DNA of 64,000 nt from Aradus depressus (taxonomy: Eukaryota > Arthropoda > Insecta > Hemiptera > Aradidae). The stretch's first letter is position 1. Each line of letters opens with the position of its first letter. The stretch is from the NCBI GenBank assembly GCA_963662175.1, contig OY759226.1, positions 28,922,065 to 28,986,064 on the forward strand, given 5' to 3'. A program made the position numbers and the translations under genes. Positions 54,689 to 64,000 of the stretch are shown here, piece by piece. The notes under the pieces are model-generated. The model worked only from the letters and a program-made list of their open reading frames with translations. It made no database searches and was not told where the DNA came from.

Positions 54689-54945
54689 TAAAGGCCCCCC
54701 ATTCACGGTCGATCCAATCCAGTTGCTCCACGCCAAATGGAGCGGAATAGTCCAAAAAGTGACCATGAATGTGAAAACACTATTGGATTGGATGGAGTGG
54801 AGTGGCCCAGACGGAATTCCAACCTGCCAGAAATCCGTCGGACCACGGCAAAACTCCATCACTCCAACTCACCGTGAATGTGAAAAAGTGGAATGTTGCC
54901 AGTGGAGAAACCGGCAATCCAGATGACTCGAATGTTGCCGAGTAC

Positions 54946-55170
54946 CATGGCCCCCACATTGGATTGCGGGCCCTGTAACCAGCATCAGGGTCGGGCCCCC
55001 CATGGCCCCCACATTGGATTGCGGGCCCTGTAACCAGGCTCAGGGTCGGGCCCCCCATGGCCCCCACATTGGATTGCGGGCCCTGTAACCAGCATCAGGT
55101 CGGGCCCCCCATTCATGGCCCCCACATTGGATTGCGGGCCCTGTAACCAGCATCAGGGTCGGGCCCCCCA
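54946..55170 (+). repeat. Four tandem copies of a hAT left end
   Basis: The unit of about 55 bp begins ATGGCCCCCACATTGGATTG and ends GGGTCGGGCCCCCC. The repeated unit starts with the terminal inverted repeat itself, so potential transposase binding sites are multiplied. The frame at 54780-55067 is incidental. Confidence 0.92.
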
Positions 55171-55558
55171 TCTCATAGTCATGTGCTATATTATAATTAC
55201 AAGCTTATTTTTTAACCCTTTTACAATTTTATTTAAACTAAAAATATATTGTAAGGTATAATTAATGTTACAGTATCAGTTAGATTTTAAAATCAAACTT
55301 TATTGATTAAATTATTTCACACATCAATTGCTACCGTGATTATATCATTTACTTTTATTTTACTGAAATTAACGTTTAAATTTTTAGATTTCTTTGACTC
55401 ATTAACATGACTAACATTTAAAAAAAAATTGACAAAAACTAGTATTACGATCTAAAAAAAAATAACATTAAGAGCTCTAAAAATTACGATGTTTGTGTGT
55501 GTTTAATACACTGGCTACAACAAAAGCTTACTTATAGTCTAACTGCCCTAAATTATCA

Positions 55559-55640
55559 TAGGTTTCCTAGCTTTCTTTTGACTAAATTTATCAATAACAT
55601 CTGAAAAGTCAATAGTTTTGGCCAATTCATTTTCAATCAG
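55559..55640 (-). pseudogene. hAT transposase extreme C-terminal remnant
   Basis: Minus-strand translation gives ENELAKTIDFSDVIDKFSQK KARKP, aligned with DFEDIINDFSDLKCRKK of the hAT remnant at 17639-17905 and typical of the last residues of ZMYM1-like hAT transposases. A stop lies just upstream in this frame and no other part of the protein is recognisable. Confidence 0.6.
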
Positions 55641-56170
55641 TCAAACTGATACTATGCGTCGATGCGTCTATTTTTAGAACACTGCTCTGAGGGAAACAGC
55701 TGGACAATAGGCTGGGAAATAGGAGTGGGGGAGGGTTGAGGGAGTGCGTGGGGCCCGTCTATACCTCTCTCGTGCCGACTGTTTTATACTAGTAATTTGC
55801 AAACAAGAGTAACTATCCATGCACGCAACTAATTAAATAATAACTTAATTACTCGCACAACTAGAATATGTATCTATTATACTAAATTTTCTTATAATTA
55901 TATATTTTGCCTTTTTAAGCTATGATCCCTTGCAAAATCTACTAAAATAAAAAAATAAAAAGGACTGGAGCCGGACCCCCTTGGGCCCGGGCCCTGCAAC
56001 CAAAGTTGCACCAGCCCCACCCTTGTGGGGGCCATGCCGAGTATAGCCGAAAATGACCGACCGGCTTGTTTGACACGTCATCTTTTCTTTGTGCTTAGAA
56101 TAGTTGTTATCCCTGTGTGTTGGTGAGTTTTATTTTGTAAAACAAATTATTCTTAAATTACCTACGTAAA

Positions 56171-56395
56171 ATGTCTGGAGGTCGGGAATTCGTGAGTGAC
56201 ATAATATAATTATACAGAGAAAGTACTTGTCTGTGGAAAATAACTGACAAGCATTACCATGACAAAAATATGAGAAATATTGCAATGGAAAAGTTGGTGG
56301 CATTGTTCAAGACAAAAGATCCTTCTGCTAATAAGGATGTGGTGCAAAAAAAATTACACTCTATGCGAGGTTCTTTTCGTAAAGAGTTGAACAAG
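56171..56395 (+). pseudogene. MADF-domain first exon, Harbinger-associated
   Basis: A 75-codon reading from ATG to a clear splice donor (AACAAG|GTAAGT). The translation begins MSGGREFVSDII, then a TAA stop at codon 13, then LYRESTCLWKITDKHYHDKN MRN and a stretch ending MRGSFRKELNK. This is the MADF DNA-binding fold (LYR...CLW......Y.....R......L......SMR..F.KE). MADF/Myb-like proteins are the usual second ORF of PIF/Harbinger transposons. The in-frame stop, and the absence of downstream exons, mark it as inactive. Confidence 0.82.
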
Positions 56396-56727
56396 GTAAG
56401 TTCCAATTTGATTGTAACAGTATATGTAATTTAAACATTACTTGAAAATATTTTATCTAATTTCAACGACTAAGGTCTTATTTCAAGTTACAAATTAACA
56501 TAGTTACAAACAATAGGCCAAAAGGAAAATATTTTTCCTCTTTTGAATGAATGTTTTTCGATTTTCCTTCCCTGATGAGACATTTGCGTTTGGGTCGTCC
56601 ATTTTGTTGAACTACAAGCTAAGAAAGGTCTCGATGGAGTGATCGTGAATGACCCCCTCCGTCACTCCACTCGCTCCGATACGTCATAGTTCCACTCCAT
56701 TGGAACGACCGTGAATGGGGGCCTTAA

Positions 56728-58579
56728 CAAAACGACATACATATTTTTCTAATAATGATGTTACTTGGGTCATTGAAAACTGTTGTAATTTCTTCCAAAT
56801 ATAATTTTCTTGTCTACTTTTACATAGTTATTGCCCTTCCCTTTTAGTTAAATAAAACATATTGTCGAATTGTTTATCGATTGGTTTATTATTACAAATC
56901 GATGGTAACATTAGTTTTTGTAACCTTCTCTGAATGTTACCATTAAGCTTTTTTTTCGCACTGTTGAATAAATTTTGTTTCTTATAAATTTGTATTTCTT
57001 GTTTAAAATAATTATAGACATTTCTTGATGGCGGGAACAAACAAAAAATATTTTGGAATAATTTGTCTGCATATTATCAAGAACTGTACCTATCTATGTT
57101 TATCAAATTTAGAGTTATCTACATTTATGCAAGTGTTTGACTATATTATCCCTTAAAACATGTCTTCTATTTAATTATACGTTAGTATCAAGTGATTACT
57201 AAAGTTTGGTTCATTTTGCAATTTGTTCCAAATGAAAACTATTTCACTTTCAACTCTGAATTGGAATTGTGAATACTGGATGACATCTGATTTGTGTAGA
57301 ACGGATATTTCTTCGAATACAATTTCGCATGTAAAGTGTGAGTTGAAAGGATTTCAGAATGTTGGTTTAGACTTGGGTGTTTTACAGGATATAGATATAT
57401 TCGCTCAAATTCTGAGAATGCAGTGAGAGAAGACGGAGGTTGTTGAGGTAAGAGCTGTTTAGATTACACTGTAGCTCTGGAGCTTCCATATCTCCCGTTT
57501 TTATGGGTAATGCCTCATTGTCGTGTTTGTTCCATTTTTCTTCTATCTCCTTCCGCCCTTTGGTCCCAAATCACTTTTTTGCGGCTGAAAATCGTGTGAC
57601 TGAAACTTATATAGGCTCTAAACTTCACAAGCTGGAGCAGTTTTCTTGATAAGATAAAAAGAAACTGTAAAAATAAGGACAGCGTAAAAACGTATTTATA
57701 GTCAATTCGAACAACATTTCATGATCTTTGGTTGGACACAAATTACATTTCCAATTTCTGTCGAAAATGTGATTTTGCTTTTACTTCTGCTACATTAGTC
57801 TCTCCCTGTCCCACATTCTGTACCAAAGTTATTAAAATGGAAAAAAAAAAAAAAAAAAATTCAACTTTTATATTTTTTAACTCCACAAAAATGTGTACAT
57901 ACTCGTACAGTCTACGCCATCCATCGTCAGCACGAAGTTCAAAAGTGACGTTTAAGTTTGCTAGGTGGTGTGATATTTGTACAATCCTCAAGTTACCGGA
58001 TATAATAGTTGGAAATTTAAAAAAAATCATATTTCTCACTATTATATATTTTTATTTTGTGACTGATTTGTTTAAGATACTCCTGCAGGTACATTACAGT
58101 GCTCCCCTGATCCTAGACTCTGGTCCGCTAGGCGGCTGGACTGTTGGCCGGCTTGTTACGGTGTGTTCGTGATCTATGTCACATCGCTCAAGAGAAAGTG
58201 CCACTTTTTTTCCATCTCTTTTCCTCAGTTGGTTTAAATTCCTGTACTTTATAATTCCAACTCATGTAATAAATTTTTTTTTTCTATATTGAGAGGGGGA
58301 AAAAATCTTTTAAAACAGAAATTTCGGTCGTTTTCTTTACACAGAAAGAATTTATATAAATAAAAGACACTTCTTCATGTGGCAAGGTTGAAGGTCCTTG
58401 AATGTTTTTTCCTCTTTAGTTCCGAGAAACCCAAGTTTTTTTTTTTTTACTTTCCTTTCACCAGACGGTGCTTACCATAGCAGTAATAATAATGATAATT
58501 ATAAACCTTTCAAAGTCCAAATTTGGGCATAATTCACAGCTTTAGGACAGGGTCCACTGGGATTGTAAAGGAAATAAAC
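56728..58579. other. No recognisable gene
   Basis: AT-rich. The frames at 56828-57040, 57223-57426 and 57732-58172 contain no domain I know, and the last one includes a poly-A run at 57841-57859. No supported exon. Confidence 0.35.
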
Positions 58580-58765
58580 CACCTACAGGTTGATGTTGAG
58601 TTTTCATAGCAATTTAATATTTTCCATCCCTCTCGATCCAAAAATGGCTTCAAAAGAGCAAATATATGTCTGTATGTATGTGGACACGATAACTCCAAAT
58701 GAGATGATATCATCGGCTCCAAGGAAGACATATTTATATTAATTTTCAAATGAGACAAAGGGGAG
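58580..58765 (+). repeat. hp-repeat fragment, decayed
   Basis: GTTGATGTTGAGTTTTCATA, TATGTGGACACGATAACTCC and GAGACAAAGGGGAGGGTGG follow the forward order of the family. A further trace in reverse lies at 58905-58975. Ends missing. Confidence 0.55.
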
Positions 58766-59649
58766 GGTGGATGACAGAAAGACGGGCTATATGAACAGCT
58801 GGTCTCAAGGTCACTATTCTCCTGCTGAAAAGAAACCAACTTCCCCAACTCAAATTATAAATATTACTCTAATCTCATCTTGTCTGAACAACAGACGTTC
58901 TACTTGTAAACTTCTCAATCCATTATCAAAATGTTCAATACGTTGACAGTTATAAGGGTTATCTAACTTTCCGTATAATCGAGAAACTAAAATGAAAAAC
59001 GACGTGAGAAATATTTATTTCGTGTAAAATGTGTCTTTTGTTTTTCATTAAAAGTTTTTTTCGGAAACTTTTCTTCTAGTTAAAAAAAAAAAAAAAAAAA
59101 AGGTGAGTAAAAGAGAAATAATGGCGGATGAGATGCAGATAGTCCTTCATTGGCTACATGACCGATCTTCCCACCTTCGTGGGAAATGACTTTTTTAAAA
59201 AGAAAGTTCTTGAAAATGGGACAGGATGGAGCGTTACGTTTATTAAAGGTCAAAATAAGGAAAAAACTAATAATCCTATTTTATTTTTTTAATATAGCTA
59301 ATAACTATACCAGAATTTTAAAAGGGACGGATGACGTCGCTGGCTTAGCAGTGTATCTTGGTGTCACAAAGTTTCAAAGCGATGTGGTATTCAGCATTAG
59401 TTCTAGTTTCAAACACCAGGAAACAAACATTTCTGTATCTTATAATTTTCTACGAGATAATTGATTTCTTCAAAGGATTAAAAAAATTCTTCAATTCCCT
59501 TATTTTTCAGACCTTGGCTTGATTTATGTGAAAACGGTTAGTTGGTTTTATGGAAATGTCTTATTACAATAATATATGTACCACGAACCTAATAAAACAT
59601 GTTATTACAATATAAAATGGCAGCCAAAGTATAAGTAGATCAGAAACGT
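58766..59649. other. No recognisable feature
   Basis: AT-rich with an A-run of 20 at 59082-59101. The 92-codon frame at 59186-59464 has no domain. Confidence 0.35.
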
Positions 59650-60245
59650 TTGCCGAGGGGGCTGGGTAAACGACACCTCTTTTTCCACTGACCGAAAACT
59701 ATTACAATTTTTCTGTACACCAATCATCTACTTAAAACATACACTTGGGCAACTGAATATTTCTCAAGTCGAGTGGGCTGAGTAAATGACACTCAAAGTT
59801 CTGAATTACTGAAATTTAGAAAAGAATTATCTGACGTGGGTCGTGAGTTATCCGAAATTTTTATTTATTCCGAGGGAGGACAAGACCCCTTCAAAAACCT
59901 CTAGACACGTATTTGAATGTACAAATTATTAACCTAGGTCATGTGGCTCGCGTAATTTACTAAATGCCTAGGAGGCCGGGTTAGTGACGCGCCACTTCGG
60001 TCCCCAAAACTATTGAAAATTTCTAAAATTCTATAATCCCCAAACTTGAAGTGCACACGGTGTTTGGCTCCCATACCCCACTATCTTTTAGCAACTGTAC
60101 CTCTGGAGTGAGGGATTAGCGAACCTACGTCTGGGTGACTGTAGCGACACTGTCATGGTGGTGAGGGGCCATCAGCCCACTAGACTGGCATTAGTCTTCG
60201 TTTTGTGTCTCTCCCGAGCTACGCCGGGTACTACAGCCAGTAAAC
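59650..60245 (+). mobile_element. Decayed repeat with Helitron-like 3' end
   Basis: A motif like CGAGTGGGCTGAGTAAATGACAC occurs three times in diverged form (about 59655, 59770 and 59970). The segment ends CTCCCGAGCTACGCCGGGTA CTACAGCCAGT, with a CCCG...CGGG hairpin shortly before a CAGT terminus, as in insect Helitron-like repeats. No Rep/helicase frame. Confidence 0.35.
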
Positions 60246-60250
60246 ATATA

Positions 60251-61114
60251 TAATTTAACCGTAGAACTGGTGTGAGGAGCACAACAAATGTATGTGGTGA
60301 GATATGCTCAGATATGCTCTCAGGATATTACACGCCTCCCCACCGTTAATGTACGCCATATAATTTTCAACGGAAGTAGAGCGGAAAATGGCAAACTTGG
60401 CTCTCTCTCTCTCGTAGGGTTAATTATTTTTTAAATTCACTCTCTGCACTCGTAAGACAGGATGTGATGTGCCTTGTTTAACAAAAAACATTTATTTGAT
60501 ATGCCTTGTATGACAAAAGTAGTGTTACTTTTATTGTGAGCTAATGAAGTGTACTTGCCCAGTGCTACCAAATCAAATTCTAGATTATAAAGGCAAGGTT
60601 GTTTCATGAGATTAAGTCTCAATTGAAAAAAGGATATGGAACATTTTTCTAGCCTTCTTAATATGAAAATTGTAAAACTTAACTTAATCTAACTGAAAAT
60701 CTGCCACGTCGATTGCAGCGCTCTTCATCTACGTTTTCAGAACCTAAATATCCTACCTTCAGCGCAAGAGATTTATCTTCGTATAGTTTTCTGGATTGTA
60801 ATTGAAGTAAATATATTTGGATTTGTTATGTTAATTGAATGAAAACTGAATTCATTTTGGAAAAATAATTCATTTATGACCTAGAACTAACATGTGTACA
60901 TATGAAGTCAGAACTGCATATTTATGAAATTTATTAGTGCATCAAAGCATTGCTCGCCTAAGGGACCCTTCTGTGTTTCACTTCTTATTTTCTTGGCAGA
61001 GTTCCTCCAAGAATATTCTATAAGGTCGATCGTATCTAATTTAATTGTTATATTTTTTGTTATTTATGTAATATTTATTTTATTCGATTTTTATTAATTC
61101 TATATTTCGTTCAT
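60251..61114. other. No recognisable feature
   Basis: AT-rich; nothing recognised. Confidence 0.4.
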
Positions 61115-61175
61115 AGTGAGCTGAGGAAGAGAAGATTAATCGTCCTGAAATATCGTAATGAAAGAAGAAATCTGG
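61115..61175 (+). mobile_element. PLE-tail-like fragment
   Basis: GAGCTGAGGAAGAGAAGATT AATCGTCCTGAAATATCG has the order CTGAnGA-stem-loop-GAAA seen at 15073 and 49178(-), but the core is CTGAGGA instead of CTGATGA. Low-confidence relic. Confidence 0.3.
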
Positions 61176-61371
61176 AAATTGGCGGAACCTTATCATTACT
61201 TCTATTTTCTTGTTTATTTATTAGTTATTATTTTTTCATTATAATTATTTATCTTATGTGAAAATATATTGACCCAAAACAAAATGAGAGTAAGCTCTTC
61301 ACGGGTGGTAGGATTTTCATGATAGACAGCCGGTAGGCAAACTATAATCAGCTGAACAATCATTATATCTA

Positions 61372-61430
61372 TCTACACTAATATATAATTTGCTAATGTG
61401 TGTGTCTTTCCGGATATTTCACAATTTTGC
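61372..61430 (+). mobile_element. Helitron-like 5' end trace
   Basis: TCTATCTACACTAATATATA ATTTG resembles the TCTACACTAATATTATAAAG start of insect Helitrons. It lies in the putative intron about 50 bp upstream of the exon at 61482. No 3' partner was found. Confidence 0.3.
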
Positions 61431-61481
61431 TGCACAAGCCACTGTTTATAATTCTATTCTGATTGTGTTTTGCTGTTTCAG

Positions 61482-61586
61482 GAGACTCTGAGACTGCCTG
61501 GTGCCGGCTCCACCAAGCCGACCAAATATCACTACTACCCACACAACCAACACATCTACCTGCTTCCTGAATGTGCTGTACAGCAG
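61482..61586 (+). CDS. Internal coding exon of an unidentified host gene
   Basis: A 105-nt segment preceded by a polypyrimidine tract and acceptor (TTTTGCTGTTTCAG) and followed by a donor (CAGCAG|GTGAGA). It reads 35 codons without a stop in phase 0-0: ETLRLPGAGSTKP at the start, then TKYHYYPHNQHIYLLPECAV QQ. Codon third positions are strongly G/C (CTG, GCC, GGC, TCC, ACC, CAC, TAC), unlike the surrounding A+T-rich DNA, a sign of selection on protein. It has one cysteine and an aromatic/His-rich middle. I do not recognise the family with confidence. Neighbouring exons are not visible in this window, so flanking introns are long. This is the best candidate for real host coding sequence here. 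Confidence 0.7.
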
Positions 61587-62017
61587 GTGAGACTCAACAT
61601 ATAAACAATAAGTATAGTAATGATTTTTGAAAAGTTTAAAAAAGGTATTGATTTTCTATGGTTGCCTCCTTATTACACTTATTAAAAAAATGTTAGCACA
61701 CTAAATGGTTATGTTACCCAACACAGGCAAACATTGGTGCAACAAAAATATGATTCAATTGGTCCTTATGAACGGGAGATAGTAGTTTGTCCAATAAGAG
61801 CATACTAACCACTGCTCCACCAGAATGTTAATACCCCCCCCCCCCCCCCCCCCCCTCCTCTTTCAACATTTAGCTCGGGTCAGCCTACTAACTCACGACA
61901 ACAGTCTGTTTCTGTTAGACTGAGAAAGAAAGAAAATACCAACAAAAAATGAGGTACCTAACTCGCAGGGAATGAAACCAGTCTAAGAAGTGGTTGGGAA
62001 ACCGTAATAACTTAAGA
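61587..62017. other. Intronic-looking DNA; poly-C and tRNA-like trace
   Basis: Follows the exon's donor site. 61834-61855 is 22 C. Read on the minus strand, about 61795-61822 (TGGTGGAGCAGTGGTTAGTA TGCTC) looks like a tRNA-derived SINE A box; no B box was confirmed. Confidence 0.4.
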
Positions 62018-62110
62018 CAGGGAGGGGCAAACTATACTCGAATATTGGGCCGGGGACCAGATTCGGCCTGTCGAGGGACTCAGGGCGGCCCGCCCAAGGA
62101 TTCCTTCGAA
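62018..62110 (+). mobile_element. hAT-like left-end fragment
   Basis: CAGGGAGGGGCAAACTATAC, GGGCCGGGGACCAGATTCGG CCTG and GGCGGCCCGCCCAAGG resemble the ends of vertebrate/arthropod hAT elements of the CAGGGGnGGGCAAACT type. The right end and TSD are not found. Confidence 0.45.
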
Positions 62111-62655
62111 TAATTAATTTTAAAAACAATAAAGAATGAGCCATTAACTGTAACTGTAAACGTGGAGCGTGAAGATTCTATCCACACAAAAAAGTTAAAT
62201 GTACCTTGTCTTAAAATTAATTGCTCTACCAGCAGGAAAGCATTCATAAAATAAATTCTAATATTAGTTCTCAATCCTCAACCTCATTTATTGGCTGGTT
62301 AAAGTGAAAAACGCCATTGTCATTTTTTCTCTCTATCATTTATTTATTCGAAATTTTATAAAAAATTATGGTCTTATATTTTCATGAGAGTAAATAAAAA
62401 TATAAAAGCCACTGTTCCACACAAAACCGGTCCTCATCACTCCTCCAAACAGGAGTTCTGGATCTAGTATAATATTTACATTCAGCCCAGGGGCAGAAAT
62501 AACAAATACATTTGACCAATTTACATATTAATCAAAGCAAACAATCAGATCCGTTTGAGCAACAAACAGCGGAGCGTTTTTCATAACAAGAAACTATTCA
62601 TTTGATGAATGTGGTGTCTTTACGAAAGATTAATAATAATAAGCGACAAACATAA
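62111..62655. other. No recognisable feature
   Basis: AT-rich, possibly interior of the hAT-like fragment. The frame at 62080-62274 shows no domain. Confidence 0.35.
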
Positions 62656-62828
62656 AATATAGATGGTCATTTATTAATCGCTTGCATAGATACTACTAAC
62701 AAATTGAATATAGATGGTCATTTACAAATCGCTTGCATAGATACTACTAACAAATTGAATATAGATGGTCATTTACAAATCGCTTGCATAGATACTACTA
62801 ACAAATTGAATATAGATGGTCATTTACA
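62656..62828 (+). repeat. 51-bp minisatellite fused to a LINE, 3.4 units
   Basis: AATATAGATGGTCATTTACA starts at 62656, 62707, 62758 and 62809, exactly 51 bp apart. The last unit runs into the LINE at about 62825. The 17-codon period gives an in-frame peptide repeat that can be read, by chance, towards the LINE frame. Confidence 0.94.
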
Positions 62829-63562
62829 CATCACACATTCCACAACACGACAACACACTACTCGCTACGTACGTAGACGACACAGCCATTCTCTCAACAC
62901 ACTCAGATCCAACACAAGCAAGCTCACACTTACAGGAACATTTACACCAGCTAACAGATTGGGCCAACAAATGGAGAATAAAAATTAATAGAGACAAATC
63001 TCTACAAACCACATTTACCCTCAGACACAACACTTGTACACCAGTTTACATTAACAACCAGCCCATTCCTGCATCCGACACTATCCGATATCTAGGACTT
63101 CATTTAGACAGACGTTTAACTTGGACAACTCATATCAGACTGAAACGCACAGACCTCAAAAGACTATTTGCACGACTGAAATCAATCATCGGACGACGAT
63201 CGACATTATCGCTTGAAAACAAACTTCACATATACAACACTATACTAAAACCCATCTGGACTTACGGCATCGAGATATGGGGATCAGCCAAAAAATCAAG
63301 CATACAACGCCTACAGTCAATACAATCCATTATACTACGCCACATTGCCAAAGCCCCATTTTACGTTTCCAACCTCACATTACATAATTACCTCAACATC
63401 CCATTTGTACCTTCTGTTATCAGGACACGATATCAAACTTTTCATGAGAAACTCCATCATCACGCCAATCCACTTATACAAGAATTATCTACAATCACTC
63501 TCCCCACAAATCCACCACGACGCCTCAAGCGGATATGGCAGAGGGACCTGCTCCAGGGCTAG
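62825..63562 (+). CDS. Partial Jockey-type LINE reverse transcriptase
   Basis: An open frame (in-frame Met at 62816 comes from the minisatellite and is incidental) that holds the last RT motifs of a non-LTR polyprotein. YVDD, the catalytic box (usually FADD/YADD), is at residues 19-22 counting from 62816, WANKWRIKINRDKS follows at about 49-62, then RYLGLHLDRRLTWTTHI near 90 and the post-RT region ENKLHIYNTILKPIWTYGIE, ending IWQRDLLQG. Endonuclease and most of RT are missing by 5' truncation, so it cannot be autonomous. The uninterrupted frame suggests a recent insertion. Confidence 0.88.
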   Translation, partial: YTSHIPQHDNTLLATYVDDTAILSTHSDPTQASSHLQEHLHQLTDWANKWRIKINRDKSLQTTFTLRHNTCTPVYINNQPIPASDTIRYLGLHLDRRLTWTTHIRLKRTDLKRLFARLKSIIGRRSTLSLENKLHIYNTILKPIWTYGIEIWGSAKKSSIQRLQSIQSIILRHIAKAPFYVSNLTLHNYLNIPFVPSVIRTRYQTFHEKLHHHANPLIQELSTITLPTNPPRRLKRIWQRDLLQG

Positions 63563-63673
63563 CCTGGACTCCTCTTCGGTCACGTACCTCAGCAGTACAG
63601 CCACGCACCTGACACTGCTCTATTTATCTCAATTGCTAATGGCAAATGTTATTATGCCGTTGTAAATATATAA
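62825..63673 (+). mobile_element. Jockey-type LINE, 5'-truncated copy B
   Basis: Carries the end of the RT core through the C-terminus and a short 3' UTR (TAGCCTGGACTCCTCTTCGG, ATGGCAAATGTTATTATGCC) and ends in an AT-rich tail at about 63670. Highly similar to copy A (39578-40201) in the shared part, but with an intact frame. No TSD was identified. Confidence 0.92.
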
Positions 63674-64000
63674 ATTAATTAAATTTTATAATTGGCTAGT
63701 TATCGCTGTCTTTGTAACTTTGGTCGCTAATGGTCCCCTTAAATGTTTTTTCCTTTAACATAAATATACATTTTTCTAAAAATGCAAATACTTTTTAATA
63801 TAGTACAAACTATATGATGATCAGCCAACAATTCAGTAAACCCACACAAAAACTTGTTATGGGGTTATTCTTAGAATATTGCTTGGGATAATTTGGGAAG
63901 TTTATTCCCGTTTTAGCAGATTTTTACTCGTGCACTGTTTATGACACTTAACATCAAAAATGTCAGTTTTTGTTCATTCATTTTTCCCGGAAACTACAAT
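63674..64000. other. No recognisable feature
   Basis: AT-rich end of the window; nothing recognised. Confidence 0.4.

Larger units (their letters stand above)
54945..56035 (-). mobile_element. hAT element nested in the Harbinger element, 8-bp TSD
   Basis: Inverted ends ATGGCCCCCACA (left, after an extra CC) and TGTGGGGGCCAT (right). A perfect 8-bp duplication GCCGAGTA lies at 54937-54944 and 56036-56043. A hAT transposase tail is found inside (55559-55640). The left terminal 55 bp has been amplified into four tandem copies (54946-55170). Confidence 0.87.
54692..56724 (+). mobile_element. PIF/Harbinger-type transposon with TAA TSD
   Basis: Terminal repeats AGGCCCCCCATTCACGGTCG (left) and CGACCGTGAATGGGGGCCT (right, one C shorter) are flanked by TAA at 54689-54691 and 56725-56727, the 3-bp target of this superfamily. 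Subterminal GGAGTGG/CCACTCC boxes occur at both ends. It carries a MADF-type exon but no visible DDE transposase, and is split by a hAT element at 54945-56035. Without that insertion it would be about 0.93 kb. Confidence 0.9.

Overview
This is a repeat-dominated, AT-rich, gene-poor piece of a eukaryotic nuclear genome, most probably an arthropod and perhaps an insect. The evidence is a Jockey-type LINE, a Penelope-like element (PLE), hAT, PIF/Harbinger and pogo-type DNA transposons, a tRNA-derived SINE and a spliced exon. There are no bacterial operons, ribosome binding sites or CRISPR arrays. The only piece that looks like host protein-coding sequence is one 105-nt, 35-codon exon with good splice sites at 61482-61586, so much of the window may be intron or intergenic DNA of that gene. 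The species cannot be named. The (CCTAA)n motif often used to argue for insects is here the tail of a SINE copy, so it is weak evidence.

Two interspersed families make up much of the window. The first, called 'hp-repeat' here, is an unclassified non-coding repeat of about 430-600 bp. One end carries a strong hairpin (ACTTCCCC / TATAC-GAA-GTATA / GGGGAAGT) and the other ends in CTGGGGAAGTA plus a CGGTGATTCACCG palindrome. About 25 copies and fragments lie on both strands. The second is a tRNA-derived SINE with A and B boxes, a central GGATGGGACGTTAAGC block and a 3' GCCCGGGCATGA end; about 17 copies or fragments are seen, one with a perfect 13-bp target-site duplication (TSD).

Layout. 1-11.8 kb: hp-repeats, SINEs, a TIR element at about 167-960, Helitron-like fragments and a GATCAGGTG minisatellite. 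11.86-15.0 kb: a 3.1-kb satellite of about 30 monomers that becomes a two-monomer higher-order array. 15.06-15.11 kb: a hammerhead-ribozyme-like motif. 17.2-18.7 kb: a CCACTA minisatellite with a hAT element (17384-18030, 8-bp TSD) inserted in it. 24-32 kb: minisatellites, a TAGGG-ended hAT MITE (25755-26691) and hp-repeats. 32-37 kb: a 40-bp-TIR MITE and a second TAGGG hAT MITE (36171-37059). 39.6-40.2 kb and 62.8-63.7 kb: two 5'-truncated copies of one Jockey-type LINE. 41.9-45.6 kb: a 28-bp minisatellite, a long inverted repeat enclosing a MITE, and a near-perfect 105-bp-arm palindrome. 49.2-51.5 kb: a pogo-type MITE and a 5'-truncated PLE with a 13-bp TSD. 53.1-54.0 kb: an intact SINE and a 118-bp tandem array made from a SINE piece. 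54.69-56.73 kb: a Harbinger-type transposon carrying a MADF exon, itself split by a hAT element. The rest is decayed or featureless DNA.

No gene network can be inferred. The contents are mostly a record of nested insertions (hAT in satellite, hAT in Harbinger, SINE in hp-repeat, hAT in a 465-bp repeat) and local tandem amplification. Most long open frames are artefacts of tandem repeats whose period is a multiple of three.
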